In this document: positions 1-8,919 of the stretch, piece after piece
Layout: the number at the start of each line of letters is the position of its first letter
Position numbering within the stretch: position 1 is the first letter of the stretch
Assembly: GCA_003339605.1 (NCBI GenBank)
Contig: QOVW01000003.1
Location: 1 to 50,290, forward strand
Length of the DNA: 50,290 nt
From: Spirobacillus cienkowskii
GTDB lineage: Bacteria > Bdellovibrionota_B > Oligoflexia > Silvanigrellales > Silvanigrellaceae
Direction of reading: 5' to 3'
Translations under genes and position numbers: made by a program
The notes under the pieces: generated by a model
Databases searched by the model: none
What the model saw: only the letters and a program-made list of their open reading frames with translations
What the model was told of the DNA's origin: nothing

Positions 1-1
1 A

Positions 2-511
2 AAAAGATGCCAACGATTTGCACAAAGAAAACAATCAAAAAGTAAAAAATATCATTCTCTTCCAAAGTCAAAACAAGAAAGAAAACTGCATGTAAAAGTA
101 GCCAATATAAGACAAGACTATTTGCATAAAGAATCTACAAAACTTGTTAAAAAATGTTCCCTTATTGTTGTAGGTGATGTTCCTTGTAAATTCATGAATC
201 GCAATAAAAAACTAGCAGGAATATCACTCGATTCGGGAATAGGGATGTTTAAAAATATGTTGAAGTACAAAGCCATTTGAGCTGCTTCAATATACAAAGA
301 AATTTCAGAAAGAGATTCAACTCGGACGTGCTCAAAGTGTAGTGAAATACTACCACGGATCGGGCTTGGAGTAAGAACATGGACTTGTGAAAAGTGCAAT
401 ACGATCCATGATCGTGATGTCAATGCGAGTATAAACATACTCAACGCATACAAGAACATGTTCCCTATCGGGCAGGATAGGCCGACTCGTACAAAGAAAA
501 ATTCTAGCTAG
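2..511 (+). pseudogene. tnpB: Truncated and interrupted TnpB (IS200/IS605 family OrfB)
   Basis: One reading frame from base 2 to the TAG at 509-511 gives the C-terminal part of a TnpB/OrfB protein; the 5' part lies outside the window. Recognisable pieces are a basic helix, the RuvC-like block reading DYLHKESTKLVKK then LIVVGDV, and the C-terminal zinc ribbon with CSKC and later CEKC followed by HDRDVNASINIL. The frame carries an in-frame TGA at 278-280, where the family usually has Trp in KYKAxW. A few residues between this point and the zinc ribbon seem to be missing. TnpB is the RNA-guided nuclease of these elements; this copy cannot be made as a full protein and is best read as a decayed remnant. 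No tnpA is visible. Confidence 0.85.
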
Positions 512-584
512 TTTTTCTTTTGTATCTAGGGAATCCCCTTCCTCAAAAAATCGACGTTAGGAGGTTTTTAGGGAGGGGAGGATG
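490..584. mobile_element. Right end of the IS605-type remnant, two hairpins
   Basis: Just after the tnpB stop there is an inverted repeat at 490-524 (TACAAAGAAAAA paired with TTTTTCTTTTGTA). A second, imperfect GC-richer hairpin at about 533-582 pairs CCCCTTCCT with GGGAGGGG. Subterminal hairpins of this kind are typical of the right end of IS200/IS605 elements and overlap the 3' end of the TnpB guide RNA. The right boundary of the element is probably near 584, directly against the stop codon of the next gene. The exact cleavage site cannot be fixed from one copy. Confidence 0.6.
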
Positions 585-1538
585 TCAATATGAGTCAAAC
601 CCAGAAATCCTGTAAATAGGAATTTCTAATACTGGAGTAAGACGTCCTGAGTGCTGCGAATCCACAATCACATTCACTGCATTATTTGCTTCTAATGCCA
701 TAAATGCTAAATTTAAATATTCGTTTTCAAAATTACCTACAATATTATATTTTTCTGATATTTTTTTAACTTCTTCTGCTTTAAATAACTGATCATCAGC
801 AAAAGGGTTATTTTTTAAAATTACTTTTTCTTCTACAAAAGGAAAATTAAATTTATTTAATTGCTCTAAGGTACCAGATCGCATTGTCTTTGCATATCTT
901 CCAGTTAAATAAAAAACAACAATATTTTTATTATTAATTAACCTTACATACTCATTAGAATTTTCTAAAATTTGATCGTATTTTACAAGAGACGCTCCAT
1001 CAAAAAATTTTTTCTTCCACATCCGTTCAATAGAAGAAAAAATACTCATTACTTGCTGATTACGTAAGTCAAATCCCGAATTTTCAAATAAATGAGATAA
1101 ACTATAACCAACATGATTATAATTAATTTTAGAAATTTTTTGAATTAAACTTTTATCAAAATTTAACGGTGAATCTGAGCTCAACCATTCTTTTAAAATA
1201 CCAATAGTTCTATAACCCACATCAAATAAAGTACCATCTAAATCAAAAACACATGCGGGTGGTTTTTTAGATTTTTTACATTTTTTTAAGATAAGATCTA
1301 AAATTTCTTTAGATGTAGAATCTCGAATATCCCAAGTTCTTGGCTCTGAGCGATAAATTCGACTGCGTGGATGGGGGTGGGGAAGTCCCATTGCAACTTG
1401 TTCACTAAAAAATATATCGATAGCCTGTTTAATAGAATCACATGCTCTTTGCAAAACAGGATGATGCGCAGCATCAGTTTCTTGCTTAATTGTGTCTATT
1501 TGTGTTTGTATTTTATGCCAAAGCTCATTAGCGTCCAT
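585..1538 (-). CDS. HAD-superfamily phosphatase-like protein
   Basis: A 317-residue protein with HAD motif I DLDGT at residues 99-103 inside a hydrophobic strand (ACVFDLDGTLFD), and a motif II-like strand ending FYLTGR. A downstream lysine region and NFENEY stand where motifs III/IV are expected. This fits a haloacid-dehalogenase-type phosphohydrolase with a cap between motifs I and II and about 90 extra N-terminal residues. The substrate cannot be read from sequence. The ATG at 1538 lies 16 bases after the folP stop with AGGA upstream, so the gene is probably the last of the tilS-ftsH-folP run. Its stop codon abuts the IS remnant, so its last residues could have been altered by the insertion. 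Confidence 0.75.
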   Translation of the reverse strand: MDANELWHKIQTQIDTIKQETDAAHHPVLQRACDSIKQAIDIFFSEQVAMGLPHPHPRSRIYRSEPRTWDIRDSTSKEILDLILKKCKKSKKPPACVFDLDGTLFDVGYRTIGILKEWLSSDSPLNFDKSLIQKISKINYNHVGYSLSHLFENSGFDLRNQQVMSIFSSIERMWKKKFFDGASLVKYDQILENSNEYVRLINNKNIVVFYLTGRYAKTMRSGTLEQLNKFNFPFVEEKVILKNNPFADDQLFKAEEVKKISEKYNIVGNFENEYLNLAFMALEANNAVNVIVDSQHSGRLTPVLEIPIYRISGFDSY

Positions 1539-1554
1539 ATATTTATATTCCTAT

Positions 1555-2415
1555 TTATGTTAAGCCTAATTCTTCTGGCATAACATGAGTTCTAATTATT
1601 TTAGCACCACTCGCAATGCTTTGCATCTCATATTTTTTAGACATTTCATCACGTAATAAAGGGTTATTAAGCTCTTGATGAACCATACCAATAAAAGATT
1701 TTCTTGATACTCCAATTAAAATTGGGGCATTTAAGTTTGTTAATTTTTTAATAAATGGTTCAGATAAAAGTTCTATATTATGTTCTAGAGATTTACCAAA
1801 TCCAATTCCTGGATCTAAAGCAAGAAATTTTACACCCTCGCTTTGCACATATTGCATTCTTTCTAATAAAAAGTCGTACACTTGCTGTGAACAATTATAA
1901 TATTGCGGATCAAGCTGCATTGTTTTTGGAATTCCCTGCATATGCATAATGATATAACCGAGATCATAATATGCCGCAACTTGAGCTGCATTTCTATTTT
2001 TTGTAATATTTTCGATTTCAATGTTTTCTACACGTCTAGAAGAAAACTGATCGTTAATAATATCTATCAAACTATCTTTAGCGAGTTCATTCATGACAAT
2101 AGGAGAAAAACTATCAATACTAATTAAGACCTTTGATGGTAAAATATTTCTAACGGATTTAATAATATCATAAACCCTTTCGAGTTCAATTTTAGGCTCA
2201 ATGCATTGCGAAAATGGTCTTGTAGAAACACCACCAAAATCAATGATATGAGCGCCATGCTTAACCAAGCTGATTGCTTTTTGAATGGCATTTTGTTTCG
2301 TATTAAATTTACCACCATCACTAAAACTATCTGGAGTTAAGTTAACAATACCCATCCAAACCGGTTGTTTGTCTTCACAAATTTCTTTAAATTTTTCTGC
2401 ACCAGTCAAACACAT
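1555..2415 (-). CDS. folP: Dihydropteroate synthase
   Basis: The 286-residue protein condenses 6-hydroxymethyl-7,8-dihydropterin diphosphate with p-aminobenzoate in folate synthesis. The N-terminal signature MGIVNLTPDSFSDGGKF is nearly canonical, followed by DFGGVSTRP, the strand LALDPGIGFGKS, and GVSRKSFIG near the C-terminus, so it covers the whole TIM-barrel. Length matches the family (about 270-290). The ATG at 2415 has AAGGAC a few bases upstream. It lies directly downstream of ftsH on the same strand, a common order in proteobacteria. A hairpin with a T-rich tail lies between the two genes. Confidence 0.95.
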   Translation of the reverse strand: MCLTGAEKFKEICEDKQPVWMGIVNLTPDSFSDGGKFNTKQNAIQKAISLVKHGAHIIDFGGVSTRPFSQCIEPKIELERVYDIIKSVRNILPSKVLISIDSFSPIVMNELAKDSLIDIINDQFSSRRVENIEIENITKNRNAAQVAAYYDLGYIIMHMQGIPKTMQLDPQYYNCSQQVYDFLLERMQYVQSEGVKFLALDPGIGFGKSLEHNIELLSEPFIKKLTNLNAPILIGVSRKSFIGMVHQELNNPLLRDEMSKKYEMQSIASGAKIIRTHVMPEELGLT

Positions 2416-2440
2416 AAGTCGTCCTTAAATATTTTATTAG

Positions 2441-2482
2441 ACCTAAAATTAAAAACCTCAAATCCCCTATCAAGAATTTGAG
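2441..2482 (-). terminator. Terminator-like hairpin between ftsH and folP
   Basis: On the minus strand CTCAAAT (2476-2482) pairs with ATTTGAG (2457-2463) across a 12-base loop and is followed by GGTTTTTAATTTT. It lies in the 98-base gap between ftsH and folP, so it could partly end ftsH transcription or lower folP expression. The stem is short and AT-rich. Confidence 0.4.
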
Positions 2483-2513
2483 ACTACTTTTGGCAACTTA
2501 ATTACAGATTATT

Positions 2514-4487
2514 TTATGCTGGAGTTGGCGTTGTATTTAAAGAATTAATTGGGTGAGATGACGATTGAGCATCTAATTTTGTACCCGAATTATTATCTCC
2601 TTTTTCATCTTCACTTATCGACTTTTTAGATTGAATTTCTTTAATTTTATCACTATCAGCACTATTATTAATAATTTCTAAAAATTCTTCGCTATCAAGC
2701 GTTTCAACTTCTAAAAGGATATTTGAAACTCGTTCAAACACATCCATATGATCGATTAAAACTTGCTTAGCCAACTCATACTGAGTATTTATAATTTTAG
2801 ACACTTCCATATCAATTTCGTGAGCTAACGATTCAGAATAATTGCGAGCCTCACCCCAATCCCGACCTAAAAATGGATTTTCACTCTTTTGGCCAAAATT
2901 GATTGGCCCTAATCGACTCATCCCAAATTGGCAAACCATACGACGCGCCAAATCAGTTGCCTGTTGAATGTCGTTTGAAGCACCTGTCGTAAACTGCGAA
3001 AACTTAATTTCTTCTGCGGCACGACCGCCCATAGCAAAAGCAATTTTGATTAAGAGGTCATCTTTAGAGTAGCCATAAACATCTTCAGAAGGAAGATAAG
3101 CAGTAACACCCAGCGCTTGACCTCTAGGAATGACTGTAATTTTATGCACGTTTTCTCTTGATTTTAGATAATGTGACACAAGAGCATGTCCCGCTTCGTG
3201 ATATGCGGTGACGCGAATTGTTTCTTTAGGCAATACAGCACTCTTGCGTTCTGGGCCCATAAGGATTTTATCTTTAGCCGCTTCAAAATCCTTTTCTATA
3301 ACCCGCTTAGCACCATTGCGCGCTGCCATTAACGCCGCTTCATTACAAAGATTTTCAAGATCTGCACCAGAAAAACCAGGAGTTCCAAGAGCAATACGTT
3401 CTACGTTAATGTCATCAGAATGTTTAATTTTTTTCATGTGTACAGCTAAAATTTCTTTTCTGCCTTTCACATCTGGCAAACCAACCATCACTCTTCTATC
3501 AAAGCGACCAGGTCTAAGAAGAGCGGGGTCAAGAACATCAGGGCGGTTTGTCGCAGCAATGACAATAACGGCATCATTCGCCTCAAATCCATCCATTTCT
3601 ACAAGTAGCTGGTTTAATGTTTGCTCACGTTCATCGTGTCCACCACCAACTCCTGCTCCACGATGACGACCTACTGCATCAATTTCATCAATAAAAATAA
3701 TACATGGAGAATTTTTCTTTGCATTTTCAAACAAGTCTCTAACTCGAGAGGCGCCCACGCCAACAAACATTTCGACAAAGTCAGAACCAGAAATTGTAAA
3801 AAATGGGACTCCTGCTTCTCCAGCAATTGCACGAGCAAGAAGGGTTTTTCCTGTTCCAGGAGCGCCCATCATTAAAATTCCTTTAGGAATTCGTGCACCA
3901 ATTTCTTGAAATTTTTTATGATCTTTAAGAAACGAGACAATTTCTGTGCATTCTTGTTTTGCTTCTTCTATTCCTGCCACATCCTTAAATGTTACTTTAT
4001 TTGAGCTATCAGGTTGTAATTTTGCACGACTTTTACCAAAAGACATGGCTTTACCGCCTGCACCTTGAACATTGCGAAATAAAAATAGCAATAATCCAAT
4101 TAATAGCAACACTGGTAGCCAGAGAGTCATAAAGCTTAACCAAACACTGCCTTCTTCTGGCTTTTCGTAATTAATCGGAACTTTACGTGTTTCTAAGTCT
4201 TTACGCAATTGACCACGTACACCCTCATCGGGAGGACCATAAGTTGTAATAGTCGAATTATTTTTTAATTTTGCAGTAATTTCGTCTCCGCGTATACTAT
4301 CAGAACGAATGCTCACACTCATAATACTTTGGGGATCGCCCGCTGGTTTTTGAATATAGCTTTGAAACTGCGGATATGTTTTTTGTACATCTTCATGTGG
4401 TTTGTACAAAAATTTTAACGAAAGTACAAATAAGACAATAATAGCCGCCCACACTAACGCAGCTTTTACCCAGGATTCTTTACCCAT
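2514..4487 (-). CDS. ftsH: ATP-dependent zinc metalloprotease FtsH
   Basis: A 657-residue membrane AAA+ protease that degrades misassembled membrane proteins and regulatory substrates. Membrane segments lie at about residues 8-27 and 119-137, with the periplasmic domain between them. Walker A GAPGTGKT is at 208-215, Walker B IIFIDEID at 263-270, the second region of homology RPGRFDR at 325-331, and the zinc site HEAGH at 430-434. All key residues are intact and the length is typical. The last ~40 residues are a low-complexity polar tail rich in Ser, Lys and Asn. The ATG at 4487 has AAGGAG five bases upstream. It follows tilS by about 150 bases and precedes folP. Confidence 0.97.
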   Translation of the reverse strand: MGKESWVKAALVWAAIIVLFVLSLKFLYKPHEDVQKTYPQFQSYIQKPAGDPQSIMSVSIRSDSIRGDEITAKLKNNSTITTYGPPDEGVRGQLRKDLETRKVPINYEKPEEGSVWLSFMTLWLPVLLLIGLLLFLFRNVQGAGGKAMSFGKSRAKLQPDSSNKVTFKDVAGIEEAKQECTEIVSFLKDHKKFQEIGARIPKGILMMGAPGTGKTLLARAIAGEAGVPFFTISGSDFVEMFVGVGASRVRDLFENAKKNSPCIIFIDEIDAVGRHRGAGVGGGHDEREQTLNQLLVEMDGFEANDAVIVIAATNRPDVLDPALLRPGRFDRRVMVGLPDVKGRKEILAVHMKKIKHSDDINVERIALGTPGFSGADLENLCNEAALMAARNGAKRVIEKDFEAAKDKILMGPERKSAVLPKETIRVTAYHEAGHALVSHYLKSRENVHKITVIPRGQALGVTAYLPSEDVYGYSKDDLLIKIAFAMGGRAAEEIKFSQFTTGASNDIQQATDLARRMVCQFGMSRLGPINFGQKSENPFLGRDWGEARNYSESLAHEIDMEVSKIINTQYELAKQVLIDHMDVFERVSNILLEVETLDSEEFLEIINNSADSDKIKEIQSKKSISEDEKGDNNSGTKLDAQSSSHPINSLNTTPTPA

Positions 4488-4633
4488 TCGAGCTCCTTAA
4501 CGTTTCCTTTATGCAGTCTTAAGTTCTAAGACTTGTAGTAAGTATCTTATGTTACTAAACAGGCGAACTCTACACCCTCTTCAACAATTTGCAACCAATG
4601 AGAGGTTAGTCAAGCCGTCGAGAAACATGATTT

Positions 4634-5662
4634 TCAATATTTTTGTTTTAAAAACTGTATCTTTATATTATCATTATCTTTCATTAAACAAGCAACCCAA
4701 TCATTTTTTAATTTGACTTCTTTAAGAATAAGCCTACTTTTTTTTAGAAGCTCCATCTCATGTAAAAGATTTGCCATCACATTTCTACCCAGAATATTTT
4801 TTAATTCTTTGTTTTTATTAATGATTGTTCTATATACATCAGACAGACTCATTCCATTCAAAACCAATATTTGCTGATTTTCCTCGAAGCCATCATCTTC
4901 CACAAAAGTTTCTAAATGTTCTACAACATGCTTTGACAATGATTGAAATGATTTCTCATAGCTGGGTCTTAAATGTTCAAAATGCGGCAGAATGCTGTTT
5001 CTAATATAATTTCTATCATAGTCATTACTTAGATTAGAACTATCCATTCTAAATATGATCTGCTCATCATGACAGTACCTTTGTAAGCACTTGTAAGATA
5101 TATTAAAAAATGGTCTAAAAAACAAATTTTGCTCATCAAACTGCTGAATCCCAACCAACCCATTTAAAGAACATCCTCTTAATATGTGCAATAAAACACT
5201 TTCAACATGATCTCGAGCATGATGGGCAGTGACAATAAAATATTTTCCTATCTTTAAGCTTTTTTGCAATTCTTGACAAAGAGAAATTGCCTGTGATTTT
5301 CTCCAGTTACGCGCATCATTTTGAAAATTTTTTGCTTTCATATCTTTAACTTGCAACTCATTTACGTAAAGAGGAATATTATATTGGGAGCAATATTGAG
5401 ACACAAAAACAACATCTTCTTCTGATTCTTGTCCTCGTTGTTTATGGTTAAAATGTTGCGCAACGAAAACAAATTTTTCTTTATTCTCAAAATGTTTTGA
5501 ATTTAATATTTTAAAAAATGCATTTAACATGCACATGCTATCCATGCCACCAGAAACTTGAAGATTTAAAAGAATTTTTGTATGACAATCTTTACTCATT
5601 AATAGAATTTTTTTTAGTAAGTCATATTCAAATTTGGCTAATTCTTTTTTAAAATTTGTCAT
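4634..5662 (-). CDS. tilS: tRNA(Ile)-lysidine synthase
   Basis: An N-type ATP pyrophosphatase that converts C34 of tRNA-Ile(CAU) to lysidine so that it reads AUA. The PP-loop SGGMDS is at residues 37-42 from the chosen start, and the family block RDHVESVLLHILRG is present. The frame extends upstream to a TTG at 5680, but the ATG at 5662 (MTNFKKEL) better matches family starts. At 342 residues it is shorter than the E. coli enzyme, consistent with a reduced C-terminal substrate-binding domain. Upstream of ftsH on the same strand, a widely conserved pair. The gene is divergent from the aminotransferase at 5835. Confidence 0.9.
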   Translation of the reverse strand: MTNFKKELAKFEYDLLKKILLMSKDCHTKILLNLQVSGGMDSMCMLNAFFKILNSKHFENKEKFVFVAQHFNHKQRGQESEEDVVFVSQYCSQYNIPLYVNELQVKDMKAKNFQNDARNWRKSQAISLCQELQKSLKIGKYFIVTAHHARDHVESVLLHILRGCSLNGLVGIQQFDEQNLFFRPFFNISYKCLQRYCHDEQIIFRMDSSNLSNDYDRNYIRNSILPHFEHLRPSYEKSFQSLSKHVVEHLETFVEDDGFEENQQILVLNGMSLSDVYRTIINKNKELKNILGRNVMANLLHEMELLKKSRLILKEVKLKNDWVACLMKDNDNIKIQFLKQKY

Positions 5663-5733
5663 GCAAAACTCTTTCTGCAACTTCAGCCTAACTTGATCGC
5701 TGTATGTTTTCCTGATAACACAATAAAGATGTC

Positions 5734-5767
5734 TTATATTAAAGACTTAGTTTAAACTTTAATATAA
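5734..5767. promoter_or_regulatory. 11-bp inverted repeat in the divergent tilS/aminotransferase region
   Basis: TTATATTAAAG (5734-5744) is perfectly inverted as CTTTAATATAA (5757-5767) with a 12-base spacer. It sits midway between two divergent start codons, where an operator would be expected. No T-run follows, so it is not an obvious terminator. AT-only arms in an AT-rich genome make chance more likely. Confidence 0.35.
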
Positions 5768-5834
5768 ACTGCGCAATAAAATGAGTTTATATAATTATTA
5801 AAAAAAATCATCAAATTTTATTGAAAGTATAATA

Positions 5835-7034
5835 ATGCAAAGATCAAGTCGAATTGCACACCGCTGGAATGAAACTGGCACAAGCATATTTTCTGAAATT
5901 ACTTCGCTTTCCAATATTTATAACGCTGTTAATTTAGGTCAAGGGTTTCCCGATTTTTATGGCCCCTCTCAAGTTATTGATGCAGTCTCTAAAGAAGTGT
6001 TAACTTGCCATAATCAGTATGCGCCATCGCATGGAGAAGAACGATTACGCCAAGAAATATCTTTATTTGTAGAATCATTTACGGGTGTTATTTATAATCC
6101 TGAGACAGAAATTACAATTACTTGTGGTGCTTCAGAAGCAATTTTTTGTGCAATCAATGCTTTTGTAAATCCTGGAGATCGAGTGCTTCTTTTTGAACCT
6201 GCATTTGATTTATACTACCAAGCTATTGCAAATGCAGGAGGAGTTGCAGTTCCGATTCGACTCCATGCTCCAGATACAGCGGTTGGCATTCGCGGAGGCG
6301 GATGGAGTGTTGATTGGAGCGAATTCGATGCCGCATGTGCTGCGGGGGTGTCACTTGCAATTATAAACTCTCCTCATAACCCTACAGGAAAGGTTTTTAC
6401 AGAAGAAGAACTCGATAGAATTGCTTCAAAATTATTAAAAAAGAATACTCTCATTATTAGTGATGAAGTTTATGAAAATCTTGTTTATGAACCAGCGCGC
6501 CACATCTCACTCTGTTCGATTCCTAAAATTCAGCACCTTGTTATACGAGTCAGTTCTGCAGCAAAAACATTTGGGTTTACAGGATTAAAAACGGGATGGG
6601 TATGCGCTCCGCCACATTTAACCAATGGAATCCGTCTTGTGCACCAAGCAACTGTATTCTGTACAAGCCCATTTACACAATTAGGATTAGCCGCTGCCAT
6701 GTCTAACAAAGTCTGGCTAGATAACTATTTAAAGACACAAAGAGAAAGTTATCAGACAAAAAGAAATTTTTTAAAAAGCATCTTAGAAAGAGCGGGCTAT
6801 TCTGTAAGCAATTCGGAAGGAACCTTTTTTCTTGCCGCAAATTACGAACACCTTGCTGGAGATATGTCTGATACACTATATACAAAACAGCTTATTGAAA
6901 CCTATAAAATTGCAACAATCCCATTGTCTTCGTTTTATAAAAAAGCACCAAAAAGTCTGCCTTGGATACGGTTCGCGTTTTGCAAAAAAGATGAAACATT
7001 AAAACATGTTGCAGACTTATTGCTCAACACTTAG
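5835..7034 (+). CDS. Class I/II PLP-dependent aminotransferase (methionine/kynurenine aminotransferase-like)
   Basis: A 399-residue fold-type I aminotransferase. It shows the N-terminal LGQGFPDF, the block QYAPSHGEERLRQEI, the PLP phosphate-binding TCGASEAI, NSPHNPTGKVF, SDEVYENL, and the Schiff-base lysine K244 in SSAAKTFGFTGLKTGW. The QGFPDF/QYxPxxGxxxLR pattern is that of the kynurenine-oxoglutarate and YbdL-type methionine aminotransferases, so transamination of Met, Phe/Tyr or kynurenine is the best guess. The substrate is not certain. It is divergent from tilS and its last 11 bases overlap the 3' end of aroE on the opposite strand. Confidence 0.88.
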   Translation: MQRSSRIAHRWNETGTSIFSEITSLSNIYNAVNLGQGFPDFYGPSQVIDAVSKEVLTCHNQYAPSHGEERLRQEISLFVESFTGVIYNPETEITITCGASEAIFCAINAFVNPGDRVLLFEPAFDLYYQAIANAGGVAVPIRLHAPDTAVGIRGGGWSVDWSEFDAACAAGVSLAIINSPHNPTGKVFTEEELDRIASKLLKKNTLIISDEVYENLVYEPARHISLCSIPKIQHLVIRVSSAAKTFGFTGLKTGWVCAPPHLTNGIRLVHQATVFCTSPFTQLGLAAAMSNKVWLDNYLKTQRESYQTKRNFLKSILERAGYSVSNSEGTFFLAANYEHLAGDMSDTLYTKQLIETYKIATIPLSSFYKKAPKSLPWIRFAFCKKDETLKHVADLLLNT

Positions 7035-7920
7035 CAGGAAGCACACCTGTCCACAAACGAAAACTTTCTTGCGCCTGAGCAACCAACATCGTTTTTCCGT
7101 TTAAACATCTCATAAGTTTTTTCTGAGCGAGTTTTAGGGGCTTGGTATCAAAATAAACCAAATCAAGATAACATGTTGTCTCTGTATTTAACTGTGTAAT
7201 AAGTTGCTCTGCAAAAAGATTGTTATCTCTATAACTCCCTTCTGCATGTTCTCCTATTCCAAGTGGCAAAGTGTTTACGATAACTGTTAATTTATTTTGT
7301 TTTCTTATGTTATAAATCAACTCATTCAATACAGTTTCATTAAGATTTTTAACAACAAGTTTCTCGTAACATTCTAAATAATCATAATTTTTTATTGTCT
7401 TTTCTGGAGACCGCGTGACACAAAGCATTTGAGAGCAATACGAATTCATCATACCGTAAAACAAGGCCGTGACCGCAGCGCCACCTCCTCCAAGAACAAG
7501 CATTTCAAAATAAGTTTGCGGTTGTATCAGTTGTTCAATCGACTTTGTAAAGCCTATAATATCTGTATTTTCTAGACACAATTGATTGAAAGTATTTTTA
7601 TAAATTGTATTGGCAGATTTAATTTTTTTAACAGTTTCTGACTGAATAACATCATTGAGATTTAAAACACTGCTTTTAAAAGGATGAGTGACGTTAGCAC
7701 CTAAAAAGTTATCTGCTGTAACAATACCTTGTGCAGCAAGCAAAAAATGATTCTGGTTCTTAGAAACAAAAGGCAGATAGACACAATTTAAGTTTAGTGA
7801 TTGAAACCATTTTTTATGAATTTCAGGAGACAAACTGTGGCCAATATTTGTGCCAAATAAAAAACACAGCCGAGTTTTCCCAGCTGGCGCCAAAGAATCT
7901 ACATCTGAAATCCCAGTCAC
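7024..7920 (-). CDS. aroE: Shikimate 5-dehydrogenase family protein
   Basis: Reduces 3-dehydroshikimate to shikimate with NADPH in the chorismate pathway. Family motifs are clear: GHSLSPEIHKKWF, NVTHPFKSSV with the catalytic lysine, ENTDIIGF, the Rossmann loop VLGGGGAA, and a C-terminal block ending AQAQESFRLWTG. The frame extends to a TTG at 8031, which would add 37 residues with a hydrophobic stretch but has no ribosome binding site. The GTG at 7918-7920 has AGGGG seven bases upstream and gives 298 residues, closer to the family length, so I chose it. Sequence between motifs is divergent, so a quinate/shikimate-type paralogue is possible. Convergent with and overlapping the aminotransferase gene. 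Confidence 0.82.
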   Translation of the reverse strand: MTGISDVDSLAPAGKTRLCFLFGTNIGHSLSPEIHKKWFQSLNLNCVYLPFVSKNQNHFLLAAQGIVTADNFLGANVTHPFKSSVLNLNDVIQSETVKKIKSANTIYKNTFNQLCLENTDIIGFTKSIEQLIQPQTYFEMLVLGGGGAAVTALFYGMMNSYCSQMLCVTRSPEKTIKNYDYLECYEKLVVKNLNETVLNELIYNIRKQNKLTVIVNTLPLGIGEHAEGSYRDNNLFAEQLITQLNTETTCYLDLVYFDTKPLKLAQKKLMRCLNGKTMLVAQAQESFRLWTGVLPAKC

Positions 7921-8063
7921 TACATAACCCCTTAAAATAACTAAGAAAAACAAAATAATACAAAAGTTATTTCTTCGCCATTTTGCCAAAATTTCACTAG
8001 AAAGACAATAAGACTCGTAAAATAAACTCAAGCTATTTTTGTAAATGTCGATAATTAATTGAA

Positions 8064-8156
8064 GCGCAAATACAATGCGTCGGGAGGATGCCCATTTGCG
8101 CAGAACGCGTCGAGATGACGCTATGTGGCTGTTTTAAAAAAATCATCCTTGATGAT
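8064..8156 (+). promoter_or_regulatory. Structured 5' leader of the histone-like gene
   Basis: Three stems precede the histone-like gene. GCGCAAAT/ATTTGCGC (8064-8071 with 8094-8101) has 8 perfect pairs and GC content well above the surroundings. GCGTC/GACGC is at 8107-8111 and 8117-8121. ATCATC/GATGAT (8142-8147 with 8151-8156) ends four bases before the ribosome binding region GGGAGAGG. This could be a folded leader controlling translation of an abundant DNA-binding protein. An alternative ATG at 8088 in the same frame lies in the loop of the first stem. Confidence 0.4.
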
Positions 8157-8171
8157 GGGAGAGGAAAACAT

Positions 8172-8543
8172 ATGGTGGTTCGTAGAAGAAAAAAAGCTGG
8201 TACTTCAAAAGCTAAAAAAGTTACAGCTGGTAAAAAACGCAGAAAATCTACTAAGTCTAAAGTAACTAAAAAAAGAAAAGTTACTAAAAAAACGAAAAGT
8301 AGAAAAACCAAAGCTAAACGCACAACTAAAAAAACAACTGCGTCAAAGAAAAGAAAAACGAAAAGAAAAGTTTCAGGTAAACGTAAAACAGCTGCTAAAC
8401 GCAAGCCTACAGCTAAGAGACGTAAATCTAAGCTTTCTCTAGTTTCTAAATCTACTCGCAAAAAAAGCACGAAGAGAAAGGCGACTGCTAAAAGAGTTGT
8501 TGCTAAGAAATCTGCTGATAAGCATCTCAAACAAGCGGGATAA
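8172..8543 (+). CDS. Histone H1-like lysine/arginine-rich protein
   Basis: A 123-residue protein in which 60 residues are Lys or Arg, with most of the rest Ala, Thr, Ser and Val in short repeats of the KKTKAK/KRKTAAKRK kind. This composition is that of bacterial histone H1-like proteins (chlamydial HctB and AlgR3-like tails), which bind and compact DNA without a folded domain. The first ATG with a good ribosome binding site is at 8172, with GGGAGAGG upstream. A longer in-frame start at 8088 would add a cysteine-containing, non-basic segment unlike the family. Single gene with its own leader and several 3' hairpins. Confidence 0.8.
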   Translation: MVVRRRKKAGTSKAKKVTAGKKRRKSTKSKVTKKRKVTKKTKSRKTKAKRTTKKTTASKKRKTKRKVSGKRKTAAKRKPTAKRRKSKLSLVSKSTRKKSTKRKATAKRVVAKKSADKHLKQAG

Positions 8544-8637
8544 ACTTTAAGGTTTATCTTGCTCCTCTTTTGCTACAGATTATTTAAAAATCTGTACCTA
8601 CCTATGAAGAGTTTGATAATTTAATTATTAAACTCTT
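8540..8637 (+). terminator. Three successive hairpins after the histone-like gene
   Basis: ATAAAC/GTTTAT (8540-8557), ACAGATT/AATCTGT (8575-8595) and AAGAGTTT with its inverted partner (8607-8637) follow the stop codon. None has a strong T-run directly after the stem; the third is followed by TCATACATTTTACTT. They may stop transcription or protect the mRNA 3' end. Confidence 0.4.
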
Positions 8638-8700
8638 TCATACATTTTACTTATAAAAAAATAAAACCTAGTAATAAATATTGGTAAAAATAATTAGGTT

Positions 8701-8919
8701 TTAACTTTCTGAATTATTATTTTTGGCGTTACGATTTTTTAAATCATCAGTTAATTTATTTAGTATTTCCGAAGAAATAGCAACAATATCTTTGTCAGCG
8801 AGCCCATATTCTCTTAAATCTTTAAAAAGATTTTCAGCAATAGCTTTTGTTAAATTTGCTGAAGAACTATAATTTGGAGATTGACTAATATTTTTAATTG
8901 TATTTAAAAATGAGTTCAT
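8701..8919 (-). CDS. Small hypothetical protein
   Basis: A 72-residue acidic, helical-looking protein beginning MNSFLNTIKN and ending in an Asn/Ser-rich tail. It has no signal peptide, membrane segment or motif I recognise. It is supported as a real gene by a strong GAGGAG ribosome binding site about five bases before the ATG at 8919 and by normal codon use. Isolated, convergent with the histone-like gene. Function unknown. Confidence 0.55.
   Translation of the reverse strand: MNSFLNTIKNISQSPNYSSSANLTKAIAENLFKDLREYGLADKDIVAISSEILNKLTDDLKNRNAKNNNSES

Noticed and set aside
118-459. 113-codon frame on the minus strand at the window start
   Set aside because: It is antisense to the recognisable tnpB remnant, whose translation matches a known family.
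3208-3666. Open frame of 152 codons antisense to ftsH
   Set aside because: It lies wholly within the highly conserved AAA+ region of ftsH on the other strand and its translation has no family resemblance; long antisense frames are expected opposite such codon usage.
7921-8031. N-terminal extension of AroE with a hydrophobic stretch
   Set aside because: It depends on a TTG without a ribosome binding site, while the GTG at 7918-7920 has AGGGG at good spacing and gives family length.
8033-8530. 165-codon Leu/Val/Phe-rich frame opposite the histone-like gene
   Set aside because: The hydrophobic protein is simply the reverse complement of Lys/Arg/Thr codon repeats; no ribosome binding site supports it.
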